A stretch of DNA of 64,000 bases from positions 1 through 64,000 of the forward strand of contig NZ_AUIY01000005.1 of assembly GCF_000423945.1 (NCBI RefSeq). The letters run 5' to 3'. Origin of the DNA: Butyrivibrio sp. XPD2002 (lineage in GTDB: Bacteria; Bacillota; Clostridia; Lachnospirales; Lachnospiraceae). A model generated the notes under the pieces. That model was not told where the DNA came from. It worked only from the letters and a program-made list of their open reading frames with translations, and made no database searches. The translations under genes and the position numbers were made by a program. This document shows, piece after piece, positions 23,948 through 32,619 of this stretch. The stretch's first letter is position 1; each line of letters begins with the position of its first letter.

Positions 23948-26900
23948 TTAGTTGTATTTGCAAACTGCTCTGCTGCCCTTATATCGGCTGATCTTGTAAT
24001 CTATGCCCTGACTTATGGAGCTCTTGATATAGTAGTCCATGACATCCTTATAGCCGTGTTTTCCATCCTTTTCATAATGAGAAATGAGCGACATGAACTC
24101 GTCATTCACATACTCTATATAAAGAACCTCTTCGTCCTCTGTCTTAATCAGGATGTACTCTGCGTTTCCGTCAGTGGTTATTCTGGTGTACTCGAAGTCC
24201 TCACTCTCAAGGAAGCTTGTCATATCCTCGATTGTGCCAAGCATAGCTTCTGTAGCCTGATCGATGGTGTCACCGGTTTTGCTCTCTGAAAATGCATCCT
24301 GCTCGATGGAGATGTCAAGATCAAGCTCAGGCATATTCTCACCTGTATCTTCAGCTGCTTCATCACTGGTCATCTCGAGTTTAGCAGTCTCGCCAAATGA
24401 CATCTCTGCTTCGGATGATTCGGGTATTTCAGGTGCTGCTTCTTCTATGGCTATATCGATATCTGCTACAGGTGCCATTTCTTCTGCAGATATTTCAGCT
24501 TCCGCTTCAGGTGCCATTTCTTCCGCAGCTATTTCAACTTCCGCTTCGGGAGCCATCTCTTCTGCTGCTATTTCTGCTTCCATATCAGGAATTGATATTT
24601 CTTCGGTGACGATATCCGCTACTTCCTCACCGACCATATCTTCTTCACTAAGCAGCATATCCGATTCGGGTATCTCCACATCAGGAAGATCCAGGTCAAG
24701 CTCAGGTTCTTCGATCTGAATATCATCTGTAAACTCTTCCTCAGAAGGTGCTTCCACTTCGATAGGAGCATCAAGAATCGCGCGCTCTTCCTCCAAGGAA
24801 ATCTCAGGTGCGGGCTCTTCCGGGATAGGTGCTTCCTCAAGTGCGGGAGCTTCTTCCATTGCTGGTATTTCTTCTACTGCAGGTGCTGCCTCTTCTACTA
24901 CTGGTATTTCTTCAACTGCAGGGGCTGCTTCTGCCGCAGGTGCTTCCTCAACCACAGGTACTTCCTCTGCTACAGGTGCTGCTTCTGCCGCAGGTGCTGC
25001 CTCTTCCATTATGGGCATTTCCTCTACTACAGCTGCTGCCTCTTCCACTACTGGCATTTCTTCAGCGGCAGGCGCTGCCTCTTCCACTACTGGTATTTCC
25101 TCAGCCACAGGCGCTGCTTCTGCCGCAGAAGTTTCCTCAACTGCAGGAACTGCCTCTTCTACTACTGGTATCTCTTCAGCTACTGGTGCGGCTTCTTCCA
25201 CTACTGGTATTTCCTCAGCTACTGTAGCTACTTCTTCTACTACTGGTATTTCTTCAACCACAGGTGCTGCCTCTTCCACTACTGGCATTTCTTCAGCAAC
25301 TGCTGCTGCCTCTTCCACTACTGGCATTTCCTCTGCTATAGCTGCTGCCTCTTCCATTACAGGTATTTCCTCTGCTACTGGCACTGTCTCTTCTACTACT
25401 GGTATTTCTTCAACTACCGGTGCTGCCTCTATCACAGGTATTTCCTCAGCTACTGGTGCTGCTTCTTCCACTACTGGTATTTCCTCAGCCACAAGTGCTG
25501 CCTCTTCTACTATGGGGCTTTCCTCTGCTACTGGTGCTGCCTCTACCACAGGTATTTCCTCAGCTACTAGTGCGGCTTCTTCTACCGCAGGAGCTTCCTC
25601 TGCTGCAGGTGCTGCCTCTTCTACTACAGGTATCTCTTCAGCTACTGGTGCTGCTTCTTCCACTACTGGTATTTCCTCAGCCACAAGTGCTGCCTCTTCT
25701 ACTATGGGGCTTTCCTCTGCTACTGGTGCTGCCTCTACCACAGGTATTTCCTCAGCTACTAGTGCGGCTTCTTCTACCGCAGGAGCTTCCTCTGCTGCAG
25801 GTGCTGCCTCTTCTACTACAGGTATCTCTTCAGCTACTGGTGCTGCTTCTTCCACTACTGGTATTTCCTCAACTACAGGCGCTGCTTCTGCCGCAGGAGT
25901 TTCCTCAACCACAGATACTTCCTCTGCTACAGTTGCTGCTTCTTCTACTGTAGGCACTTCCTCTGCTACCGGTGCTGCCTCTTCCACAGGTATTTCCTCA
26001 ACTGCAGGCGCTGCTTCTTCTACTACCGGAGCTTCCTCAGCTACTGTCGCTGCTTCTTCCACTACAGGTACTTCCTCTGCTGCAGGTGCTGCCTCTTCTA
26101 CTACTGGTATCTCTTCAGCTACTGGTGCGGCTTCTTCCACTACAGGTATTTCCTCAGCCACAGGCGCTGCTTCTGCCGCAGGAGTTTCCTCAACCACAGG
26201 TACTTCCTCTGCTGCAGGCGCTGCTTCTTCTACTACCGGAGCTTCCTCAGCTATTGTCGCTGCTTCTTCTACTGCAGTTATTTCCTCAACTGCAGGCGCT
26301 GCTTCTTCTACTACCGGAGCTTCCTCAGCTACTGTCGCTGCTTCTTCCACTACAGGAGCTTCCTCAGCTGCAGGCGCTGCTTCTGCTACTGCCGGCACTT
26401 CCTCAGCTACAGGTGCTGGTTCTGCCGCAGGTGCTTCCTCTACTGATGGAGCCGCCTCTGCCACAGGAGCTTCCTCTACTGCCGGAGCTGCCTCTGCCAC
26501 AGGCGCTTCCTCTGCTACAGGTGCAGCCTCAACTACTGGTGCTGCTTCTTCCACTACAGGCACTTCCTCAACTACAGGCGCTGCTTCTGCCACAGGAACT
26601 TCCTCGACTACTGGAGCAGCTTCTTCTACTACTGGTATCTCTTCAGCCACTGTTGCTTCTGACACAGGTGCTTCCTCTACTGCCAGAGCCGCTTCTGCCA
26701 CAGGAACTTCCTCAGCTACTGTCGCTGCTTCTTCTACTACAGGAATTTCCTCAACCGCAGGTGCTGGTTCTTCTGCTACTGCCGGTACTTCCTCAGCTAC
26801 AGGTGCTGGTTCTGCCGCAGGTGCTTCCTCTACTGATGGAGCCGCCTCTGCCACAGAAGCTTCCTCTACTGCCGGAGCTGCCTCTGCCACAGGCGCTTCC

Positions 26901-27184
26901 TCTGCTACAGGTGCAGCCTCAACTACTGGTGCTGCCTCAGCTGCCGGTGCTGCTTCTGCTGCCGCTGCCATGGCGGCTGCCTCCGCTGCTGCCGCAGCTT
27001 CCTTAGCCTCGAAAGCTGCAACTTCCTCGGCAAACGCAATTTTCTCTAAATTCTTATCTACATCAGCTGCTGTAGCCACAGCCTCAGGAGCCTGCTCAGC
27101 TGATGCTGGTGTAGCCTTTTTTCTTGTAGCTCTGGGTTTCTTTTCAGGCACGGGAGCCTGTTCCTGTTCATTTGTATTTCCCAT
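23948..27184 (-). CDS. Large acidic Glu/Ala/Pro/Val repeat protein
   Basis: A 1,078-residue protein; the ATG at 27184 follows AAAGGAG by 7 bases. The N-terminus is basic ([15 protein letters not shown]). Residues about 70-800 consist of dozens of short units such as [13 protein letters not shown], with no signal peptide and no LPXTG. An acidic, less repetitive part follows (about 800-960), then a possible globular C-terminal domain of about 110 residues ([50 protein letters not shown]). No Cys except near the end. Probably a cytoplasmic, extended protein; the function is unknown. The DNA contains recent tandem duplications. Confidence 0.75.
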   Translation of the reverse strand: MGNTNEQEQAPVPEKKPRATRKKATPASAEQAPEAVATAADVDKNLEKIAFAEEVAAFEAKEAAAAAEAAAMAAAAEAAPAAEAAPVVEAAPVAEEAPVAEAAPAVEEASVAEAAPSVEEAPAAEPAPVAEEVPAVAEEPAPAVEEIPVVEEAATVAEEVPVAEAALAVEEAPVSEATVAEEIPVVEEAAPVVEEVPVAEAAPVVEEVPVVEEAAPVVEAAPVAEEAPVAEAAPAVEEAPVAEAAPSVEEAPAAEPAPVAEEVPAVAEAAPAAEEAPVVEEAATVAEEAPVVEEAAPAVEEITAVEEAATIAEEAPVVEEAAPAAEEVPVVEETPAAEAAPVAEEIPVVEEAAPVAEEIPVVEEAAPAAEEVPVVEEAATVAEEAPVVEEAAPAVEEIPVEEAAPVAEEVPTVEEAATVAEEVSVVEETPAAEAAPVVEEIPVVEEAAPVAEEIPVVEEAAPAAEEAPAVEEAALVAEEIPVVEAAPVAEESPIVEEAALVAEEIPVVEEAAPVAEEIPVVEEAAPAAEEAPAVEEAALVAEEIPVVEAAPVAEESPIVEEAALVAEEIPVVEEAAPVAEEIPVIEAAPVVEEIPVVEETVPVAEEIPVMEEAAAIAEEMPVVEEAAAVAEEMPVVEEAAPVVEEIPVVEEVATVAEEIPVVEEAAPVAEEIPVVEEAVPAVEETSAAEAAPVAEEIPVVEEAAPAAEEMPVVEEAAAVVEEMPIMEEAAPAAEAAPVAEEVPVVEEAPAAEAAPAVEEIPVVEEAAPAVEEIPAMEEAPALEEAPIPEEPAPEISLEEERAILDAPIEVEAPSEEEFTDDIQIEEPELDLDLPDVEIPESDMLLSEEDMVGEEVADIVTEEISIPDMEAEIAAEEMAPEAEVEIAAEEMAPEAEAEISAEEMAPVADIDIAIEEAAPEIPESSEAEMSFGETAKLEMTSDEAAEDTGENMPELDLDISIEQDAFSESKTGDTIDQATEAMLGTIEDMTSFLESEDFEYTRITTDGNAEYILIKTEDEEVLYIEYVNDEFMSLISHYEKDGKHGYKDVMDYYIKSSISQGIDYKISRYKGSRAVCKYN
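25435..25845 (-). repeat. 192-bp tandem duplication inside the repeat protein gene
   Basis: A 192-base unit (64 codons, beginning [20 protein letters not shown]) occurs twice in tandem with almost no differences; for example TATGGGGCTTTCC recurs at 25511 and 25703. Another long duplicate pairs regions near 26390-26550 and 26785-26945. The low divergence indicates recent recombination or slippage. Confidence 0.8.
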
Positions 27185-27590
27185 AATCAATCTCCTTTGA
27201 GAAGAACCAATAACCCTACATATATATTATCTTTTAAACTTACTCAAATGAGAAATTAACTTCTTATAAAAATACTAAATTCTTTGTTATCAATCGATTA
27301 TCACATTTTTCCTATAACTGGTTCACCACTCAGCTTTAAAAATTATCGTAATTTCGTTTGTGTTAAGTCTATTCATTCATCTCCTAACCTTTAGACTTAC
27401 TTTTTCCTCTGGAAAAATTTCCGAAAGGTTCTAGCAAGTAAAAATGTGCAGAAAAAATTACGCCGATTGCCCTGACTAGATCACTTCCGGTTGAACACCC
27501 ATCAAAAAAATGAGTTGTATTTCGTAATCCCTTACGTCAATCCAGCACATATTAGACCACCTGGTTGAAAACCACCCTGGAACATCCAAA
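27185..27590. other. Intergenic region upstream of the repeat protein
   Basis: A-T-rich, no convincing gene on either strand. The first 250 bases presumably hold the promoter of the minus-strand repeat protein, but I could not choose one. Confidence 0.4.
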
Positions 27591-27835
27591 AAAGCAGCCA
27601 AAAAAACCGCAAAATCCCAACTGCAAAAATCAGCAAAATTCCAGCTGCAAAAACAGCAAAATCCACCAAAAAAGCCAGCCGCAAAAAGCAGCAAAATCCT
27701 CTAAAAAGCCAGTCGCAAAAAGCCAGCAAAAATCCACCAAAAAAGCCAGCTGCAAAAAGCAGCAAAATTCCAGCCGCAAAAAGCCGGCAAAATTCCAGCC
27801 GCAAAAAGCCGGCAAAAATCCACCAAATCGACCGC
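27591..27835 (+). repeat. Degenerate Lys/Ala/Gln-coding repeat, possible decayed gene
   Basis: About nine imperfect units of 24-27 bases built on CAGCCGCAAAAAGC-x3-CAAAATTC. Read on the plus strand the frames give KKAAKKTAKS, KKPAAKSSK and KKPVAKSQQKS, reminiscent of histone H1-like Lys/Ala/Pro tails, but stops and frame changes break any single reading. On the minus strand the same DNA gives Phe/Leu-rich nonsense. It may be a decayed basic-tail gene or pure repeat. Confidence 0.5.
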
Positions 27836-27883
27836 ATAATTCAGCAATCCCCCTAGAACCACGGGTCAAAGTGAAATGTGCAT

Positions 27884-27915
27884 AAAAAAGGCACCCTTCA
27901 ATCGAAGAGTGCCTT
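27884..27915 (-). terminator. Terminator of the rlmL-like to yfcE-like transcript
   Basis: On the minus strand AAGGCAC-x-CTTC pairs with GAAG-x-GTGCCTT, followed by TTTTTT. It lies about 100 bases after the phosphoesterase stop. Confidence 0.8.
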
Positions 27916-28017
27916 AAAACCACTACCACAAAACAGCAACCATTTATCCAGTTACATTCATAATAATCCAGTGTCAGTAGTACCAAGCTACCAATAATAG
28001 CAATACCCTCACATCAC

Positions 28018-28509
28018 TTAAAACAAATCCAGATATTTAAGCTCAAATGATAATTCTCCCTCATCATCGATCGTGATGACAATATATGAAGGCTTTCTAC
28101 CTTCCTGTCTGGGATAAGAGAGACTGCCGGGATTAAACACGTACATGCCATCAATCTCTGCGGCGATAGGTCTGTGGGTGTGCCCATAAATGACTACATC
28201 TGCGCCTCTGGCAAAGGCTTCACGCTGGACTTCATCACTGCCCATGTTCACAAGATATCTGTGACCATGTGTCACGAAAAATGTGTGAGGCCAGACTTCA
28301 AAAACCTGCTCGTCAGGAAGATTGCAGAAGAAATCATTATTGCCTCTTACAATGCGCATGGGTGCGCCTGCAAGCTGCTGCATCTGTGTTTCACTTCCTT
28401 CTGTATCTCCGCAGTGGATAATAAGATTTACCGGGCTTTCCTTTTCAACAACCCTATAAAAATTCTCATCCTTTCTATGAGTATCACTAACAACCAAAAT
28501 TTTATGCAT
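28018..28509 (-). CDS. YfcE/MJ0936-family metallophosphoesterase
   Basis: A 163-residue single-domain phosphodiesterase. Metal-binding motifs are complete: VSDTHRKDE, HCGDTEG, RGNNDF, VTHGHRY and YGHTHRP. Family members hydrolyse phosphodiesters in vitro; physiological substrates are mostly unknown. AGGAA precedes the ATG. It is the last gene of a minus-strand set with an ITPase, an amidase-like protein and an RNA methyltransferase; the pairing with RdgB is common in Firmicutes. Confidence 0.92.
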   Translation of the reverse strand: MHKILVVSDTHRKDENFYRVVEKESPVNLIIHCGDTEGSETQMQQLAGAPMRIVRGNNDFFCNLPDEQVFEVWPHTFFVTHGHRYLVNMGSDEVQREAFARGADVVIYGHTHRPIAAEIDGMYVFNPGSLSYPRQEGRKPSYIVITIDDEGELSFELKYLDLF

Positions 28510-28571
28510 ATAAAGTTCCTGTCTACTTCTATATTTTTGCCTGCCATAAACACTTATGGCAGATATTCCAA

Positions 28572-29174
28572 TCAGCCCTTAAGCTTCTTTGCCATAAGTC
28601 TGAGTGCCTTGCCTCTGTGGCTGATGGCGTTCTTCTCTTCAGGTGAAATCTCAGCTGAGGTCTTTCCATATTCAGGCAGGAAGAAAATCGGATCATAGCC
28701 AAAACCATTCTCACCTGCTATCTCGTGACCGATAATACCTTCCATTGTAGCCTTCACAACATATTCTCTGCCGTCAGCAAGTACAGCACTGATAGCACAA
28801 ACGAATCTTGCTGTGCGCTTTTCATCCGGTACCCCTTCAAGCTTCTCAAGGATCTGCTTGTTCTTCTCAGAGTAGGGTGTATCGTGTCCAAGGAAACGAG
28901 CTGAATATATGCCGGGTGCCTTATCAAGAAAATCAATCTCAAGACCTGAATCATCTGCCATAACGCAGTAATCAGTCATGCCCTTTTCCTTACAAACCTC
29001 AGCGACAGCTCTTGCCTTGATCATCGAATTCTCTTCAAAGGTGCTTCCGTCCTCAACGATATCGAGGTCGATCCCCTCATCCTTCATTGAATTTATTTCG
29101 GAAGTAAGATCACCCATGATCTCCCTGATCTCTCTCATCTTGTTGTTGTTACCTGTGGCAAAAATAATCTTCAT
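28572..29174 (-). CDS. rdgB: XTP/dITP diphosphatase (RdgB/HAM1)
   Basis: A 200-residue house-cleaning enzyme that hydrolyses XTP, ITP and dITP to monophosphates, keeping deaminated purines out of DNA and RNA. Motifs: FATGNNNKMREIREIM at the start, VMADDSGLEIDFL, PGIYSARFLG, GENGFGYDPIFFLPE and AISHRGKAL. Length normal. GGAGAG lies 6 bases before the ATG. Between it and the YfcE-like gene is a 61-base spacer with a CTGCCATAA/TTATGGCAG hairpin lacking a U-run. Confidence 0.95.
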   Translation of the reverse strand: MKIIFATGNNNKMREIREIMGDLTSEINSMKDEGIDLDIVEDGSTFEENSMIKARAVAEVCKEKGMTDYCVMADDSGLEIDFLDKAPGIYSARFLGHDTPYSEKNKQILEKLEGVPDEKRTARFVCAISAVLADGREYVVKATMEGIIGHEIAGENGFGYDPIFFLPEYGKTSAEISPEEKNAISHRGKALRLMAKKLKG

Positions 29175-29195
29175 GAATTCTCTCCGTATAGTTTT

Positions 29196-30203
29196 TTATT
29201 GTTGTTCAGGATTAGTCTCATTAAAAGCGGCTATGATTCCATCAGCCACACCTTGCGCGCACTTTTCTATATAACTGCTTTTCTCCAGCTTATCATGATC
29301 AACTCTGTTGTTAAGATTCCCGATTGTAACAAATGCTGAAGGAACAACAGATGCCTGCAATTCCTCATTGTCGGTAGCTGCCGCCAGCCCGAGAGCCTTA
29401 TACTCGGTAGCAGACACAACTCCCATCTCAAGCTTATCAGCCAGCTGAATATTACCGAAACCTCTTATGAAAAACTTATCATTGTAATAAGTTCTGATTC
29501 CCGATTCACTCTCAACCGTCTCATCTATTCCCAGCTGAATAAAGTAATCTGCATGAGAATCTGCAAGCAGAGTCTTAAGCTCCTCTGCATTTAACCTTCT
29601 CTCATCAAGTGTGGTGTAGTAGATCTTAATATCCGCTTTATCATTTAGATAATTACGAATATACGGTATCATCTCAAGACCGATCTCATCAACAGGATCG
29701 ATCACTACCACATTTTCATAGTCGTCAGAAGGCTCCTTAAAGCTGACCACAATCTCTCTGTCACCCATAGATGTCTCATTTTCATAAAGTCCATCCAGCT
29801 GAAAAGTAAGTCGTACAAGCCCCTTCTCATTAAGTGGTGTAAAGGTGCCCTGCTGAACACATTCGAGATCTGTTATTACCGCATTTTTGCTGTAAAAATC
29901 TGCACTTTTTCCATCTATATATAATACAAACTGATGTTGTCCATGCTTTTCTTCAAGGGTGATCCTGTCAGAATTAACACCGCCCTCAAGCGGAATGACA
30001 AGTGTGCCCTGTCCCTTGTCACCGGTGGGCGCGCTCACCTCAAGCAGATACTCCTTGCCATCCACTTCCTTATAAAAGCTGGCATTTTCTGCCGCAGCGA
30101 TGATTACGCTTTTAGTGACAGTCCTGAAAAACATGACGCCCAGCGATATCAGGACAAAAATCCCCGTCAATATCGCTGTGAATCTAAGTCTTTTTTCAAT
30201 CAT
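29196..30203 (-). CDS. Amidase_3-like membrane-anchored protein with lost catalytic residues
   Basis: A 335-residue protein with one N-terminal membrane helix (residues 9-27) and a two-part outer region. Residues about 165-330 follow the layout of N-acetylmuramoyl-L-alanine amidases: VVVIDPVDEIG where DPGHGG would be, DIKIYYTTLDERRL for the TR-x-x-D segment, HADYFIQLGIDE for S-x-H-x-N-A, and VVPSAFVTIGNLNNRVDH for the E-x-GF-x-S/T-N end. The zinc ligands (His, Glu, His) and catalytic Glu are missing, so it should not cleave peptidoglycan; it may bind it. Its ATG overlaps the upstream TGA by 4 bases. Confidence 0.65.
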   Translation of the reverse strand: MIEKRLRFTAILTGIFVLISLGVMFFRTVTKSVIIAAAENASFYKEVDGKEYLLEVSAPTGDKGQGTLVIPLEGGVNSDRITLEEKHGQHQFVLYIDGKSADFYSKNAVITDLECVQQGTFTPLNEKGLVRLTFQLDGLYENETSMGDREIVVSFKEPSDDYENVVVIDPVDEIGLEMIPYIRNYLNDKADIKIYYTTLDERRLNAEELKTLLADSHADYFIQLGIDETVESESGIRTYYNDKFFIRGFGNIQLADKLEMGVVSATEYKALGLAAATDNEELQASVVPSAFVTIGNLNNRVDHDKLEKSSYIEKCAQGVADGIIAAFNETNPEQQ

Positions 30204-31354
30204 TGCTCAAAATTCCTTCTAGGCGGCTTGGGACCCATGTATTGATAAAAATAGGTCTTGATCATACCGTTATAAATCTTACGGTTCTTGTCCGCCTTCT
30301 TACCTATATCACGTTCTGCCTTTTCATAAGCCGTGATGAGATACATGGACCATGAATCCAGTGCCTTGTATCTCGCGCCCAGAGTCTTATAGAGCTCCGG
30401 AAGCTCCTTCATCTCTCCGATTCTCTCGCCGTAGGGAGGGTTCGTCACGATGAAGCCGTATTTCTTCCTGTGACTAAGCTCTGCCACCGGTCTCGCCTGA
30501 AAATGGATCAACTTCTCAACGCCGGCCTTCTCGGCATTTATTCTCGCAATATCAATTACCTCAGGGTCGATGTCATAGCCCTGAATATCAACATCTATGC
30601 CGTGATTGATCTCCTCGGCGCACTCCTCCCTGACATCCTTCCAGTTCATGGGAGTGATGATATGTGACCATTTTTCAGCTGTAAAATGTCTGTGCATTCC
30701 GGGTGCGATGTTAGCTGCGATCATGGCCGCTTCGATTGGGAAGGTTCCACTTCCGCAGAAGGGATCCACAAGTATCCTGTCAGGTCTCCAGGGTGTCAGC
30801 ATCAAAAGTGCTGCCGCCAGGTTCTCTGCTATGGGTGCCTTCGCCTCCAGCTTCCTGTAGCCTCTCTTGTGCAGCGATTCACCTGTGGTATCAAGGGCTA
30901 CTGTGACTTCGTCCTTCATCAGGAAAACTCGGACAGGGAAAATTTCTCCCGTCTCCTCAAATCTACGGATACCATATATGTCACTTAATCTGTCAACCAT
31001 GGCCTTTTTCATTATGGACTGGATATCTGAGGGGCTAAAAAGCTTACTCTTTACACTGCTGGCTTTCTTAACCCAGAATTTACCGTCCTTGGGAATGAAC
31101 TGCTCCCAGGGAAGCGCCTTGGTTCCCTGATAGAGCTCCTCAAAGGTGATGGCCTTAAAAGAACCTACCTTAATAAGAACTCTCTCTGCAGTTCTGAGTC
31201 CGATATTCGCGCGCACCACCGCATCGGGATCTCCTATAAAGGTAACCCTTCCGTCAGCAACCTCGCGAATCTCGTATCCCAGTTTTATTATTTCTTTTTT
31301 CAATACTGACTCCAGCCCGAAATGGCAGGGAGCTATCAAATCAAATCTCTGCAT
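30200..31354 (-). CDS. THUMP-domain RNA methyltransferase (RlmL/YpsC-like)
   Basis: A 384-residue S-adenosylmethionine-dependent methyltransferase. Residues about 1-160 comprise a ferredoxin-like part and a THUMP RNA-binding domain; the rest is the UPF0020 catalytic domain with VDPFCGSGTFPIEAAM and FIVTNPPYGER. The NPPY motif marks methylation of an exocyclic amine, probably a guanine N2 of 23S rRNA as in RlmL. I chose the ATG at 31354, just after AGAAGGA. It heads the minus-strand set that ends at the terminator near 27884. Confidence 0.9.
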   Translation of the reverse strand: MQRFDLIAPCHFGLESVLKKEIIKLGYEIREVADGRVTFIGDPDAVVRANIGLRTAERVLIKVGSFKAITFEELYQGTKALPWEQFIPKDGKFWVKKASSVKSKLFSPSDIQSIMKKAMVDRLSDIYGIRRFEETGEIFPVRVFLMKDEVTVALDTTGESLHKRGYRKLEAKAPIAENLAAALLMLTPWRPDRILVDPFCGSGTFPIEAAMIAANIAPGMHRHFTAEKWSHIITPMNWKDVREECAEEINHGIDVDIQGYDIDPEVIDIARINAEKAGVEKLIHFQARPVAELSHRKKYGFIVTNPPYGERIGEMKELPELYKTLGARYKALDSWSMYLITAYEKAERDIGKKADKNRKIYNGMIKTYFYQYMGPKPPRRNFEQ

Positions 31355-31439
31355 GGTTTTCCTTCTATTAATTTGTGTCAATACAATCCGTTTTATTTTA
31401 CCACATACAAAAAAATAAAAAAATTTTTTTAGACTATAA

Positions 31440-31560
31440 AGTCCAAAGCAATTTTGTCGATATATATATTGCAGAACAAAAAGGACAATCTCCTTTTCTT
31501 AATGACCGGTATGGCGTCCCCACCCATGCCGGTCTCCTCCCATTAATGGGGTAAAATGAG
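31440..31560. other. Structured sequence upstream of the methyltransferase gene
   Basis: Contains an 11-bp imperfect stem, GACCGG-x-ATGG with CCAT-x-CCGGTC (about 31504-31535), a CCCATTAATGGG palindrome (about 31539-31550), and AAAAGGA/TCCTTTT near 31480. It lies between the methyltransferase start and the divergent tRNA-Arg promoter. I do not recognise a known RNA family. Confidence 0.4.
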
Positions 31561-31598
31561 GGCCGAAAAAGTTTTTATAAAATTTTTATATTTTTCGC

Positions 31599-31626
31599 TT
31601 GACTTATATTCATTCAATGTTATAAT
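31599..31626 (+). promoter_or_regulatory. Promoter of tRNA-Arg(ACG)
   Basis: TTGACT (31599-31604) and consensus TATAAT (31621-31626), 16 bases apart, about 33 bases before the tRNA. Confidence 0.75.
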
Positions 31627-31658
31627 TATTTTCGTTGCACAACTTTTGTAGTGCGTAT

Positions 31659-31732
31659 GTGTGTGTAGCTCAGCTGGATAGAGCGTCTGGCTACGGACCA
31701 GAAGGTCGAGGGTTCGAATCCTTTCACACACG
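31659..31732 (+). tRNA. tRNA-Arg (anticodon ACG)
   Basis: Acceptor GTGTGTG/CACACAC, anticodon stem-loop CTGG-CTACGGA-CCAG giving ACG (to be deaminated to ICG), T-loop TTCGAAT. A single-gene transcript on the plus strand. Confidence 0.95.
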
Positions 31733-31738
31733 TCGATT

Positions 31739-31779
31739 TAAAAAGAGAGATAAGACTTTTAGTCTTGTCTCTCTTTTTT
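31739..31779 (+). terminator. Terminator of tRNA-Arg(ACG)
   Basis: AAAAAGAGAGA-x-AAGACT pairs with AGTCTT-x-TCTCTCTTTTT, ending in a T run. Confidence 0.88.
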
Positions 31780-31803
31780 GTTCGAGTCCGGTCGGACTCG
31801 AAC
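31780..31803. repeat. Perfect 10-bp hairpin between tRNA-Arg and the signalling block
   Basis: GTTCGAGTCC pairs with GGACTCGAAC around GGTC. The outer GTTCGA/TCGAAC matches the outer stem of the element at 49257-49284. Confidence 0.55.
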
Positions 31804-31857
31804 GGGTTCGTTCTTCGCTTCGCTACAGTCATCTTCTTCTAATCTTCTCTCCCGCCA

Positions 31858-32619
31858 TCATATTTTTTTATTGGCTACGAAAAAATCCCGCACAGCCTGC
31901 AATAATTCTTCTTTAGGCATCGTTTTTAAAAGATAACCGTTGGGCTTAAGCCCTACGACCTTCATCACACTCTCCTTATCCCCCTTGCCTGTAAGGAACA
32001 TTACCGGAGTGCTCTGAGTCGTTGCTTCGGTCCGCATCATCTCCAGAACCAGCGGCCCTGATGTAATCGGCATCTCATAATCGAGCAGAATAAGGTCGGG
32101 ATTATTGCTTGCAAGATATGTGATTGCCTGCATTCCGGAATTAACAATTGTTACCTTGTATTCCTCATCAAGCCAGGTTTTTACAAGCTTTAAAAAAGTA
32201 GGATCATCATCCACCAGAAGAATGCTCTTCCTTCTTGAAAGCTCATCATTTAAAAGGCAAAGCTCCCTCATACGCTGAGCCACTGTTTTTATATCAAGCG
32301 GCCTCTCAAATTTCTCGGCGATCATATCTGCAGGAATGCTTTTCGTGACAATGTCATACTCGGAAGCATCTCCTATCATGCACAGTATCTTTTCATTTTC
32401 AAGGCATATATCCCTCAAATAGATAAGAGCATCGGTAATTTCGTCAACATATGGTCCCAGATAAAACAGAAAAACATTCGGTTCATTTCTGTACTTGCCA
32501 AGCTCATTGACTTTTGGTGAAGTCTTTATTATCTGAAGTCCTGCTTCGGTAAGATTCTTACAGATTGCATCTACCATAAATGTCGAATCTCTACTTAATA
32601 GAAGAATTTTATTGTCCAT
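31858..32619 (-). CDS. Tandem pseudoreceiver-receiver response regulator
   Basis: A 253-residue protein starting MDNKILLLSRDS; the ATG follows GGAAGGAGG and overlaps the kinase gene end by 11 bases. Residues 1-115 have the size and pattern of a receiver but lack the Asp pocket (FLFYLGPYVDE at the phosphoacceptor position). Residues about 130-250 form an intact receiver: LLVDDDPTFLKLV, LLDYEMPITSGP, FLTGKGDKESV and the Lys in GYLLKTM. There is no DNA-binding or enzymatic domain, so it is a phosphate carrier, sink or protein-binding output. Its closest relative here is the protein at 40795-41562. Confidence 0.85.
   Translation of the reverse strand: MDNKILLLSRDSTFMVDAICKNLTEAGLQIIKTSPKVNELGKYRNEPNVFLFYLGPYVDEITDALIYLRDICLENEKILCMIGDASEYDIVTKSIPADMIAEKFERPLDIKTVAQRMRELCLLNDELSRRKSILLVDDDPTFLKLVKTWLDEEYKVTIVNSGMQAITYLASNNPDLILLDYEMPITSGPLVLEMMRTEATTQSTPVMFLTGKGDKESVMKVVGLKPNGYLLKTMPKEELLQAVRDFFVANKKI

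Noticed and set aside
25011-27200. A 729-residue plus-strand ORF rich in Ser, Thr, Ala and Gly (and a Leu-rich one in another frame).
   Set aside because: It is antisense to the acidic repeat gene. Repeats with a period divisible by three keep several frames open; only the minus-strand frame has a ribosome binding site, a plausible globular end and a terminator.
27532-27837. Minus-strand Phe/Leu-rich ORF of 101 residues, seemingly a membrane protein.
   Set aside because: It is the complement of the Lys/Ala repeat, with no ribosome binding site and a composition dictated by the repeat.
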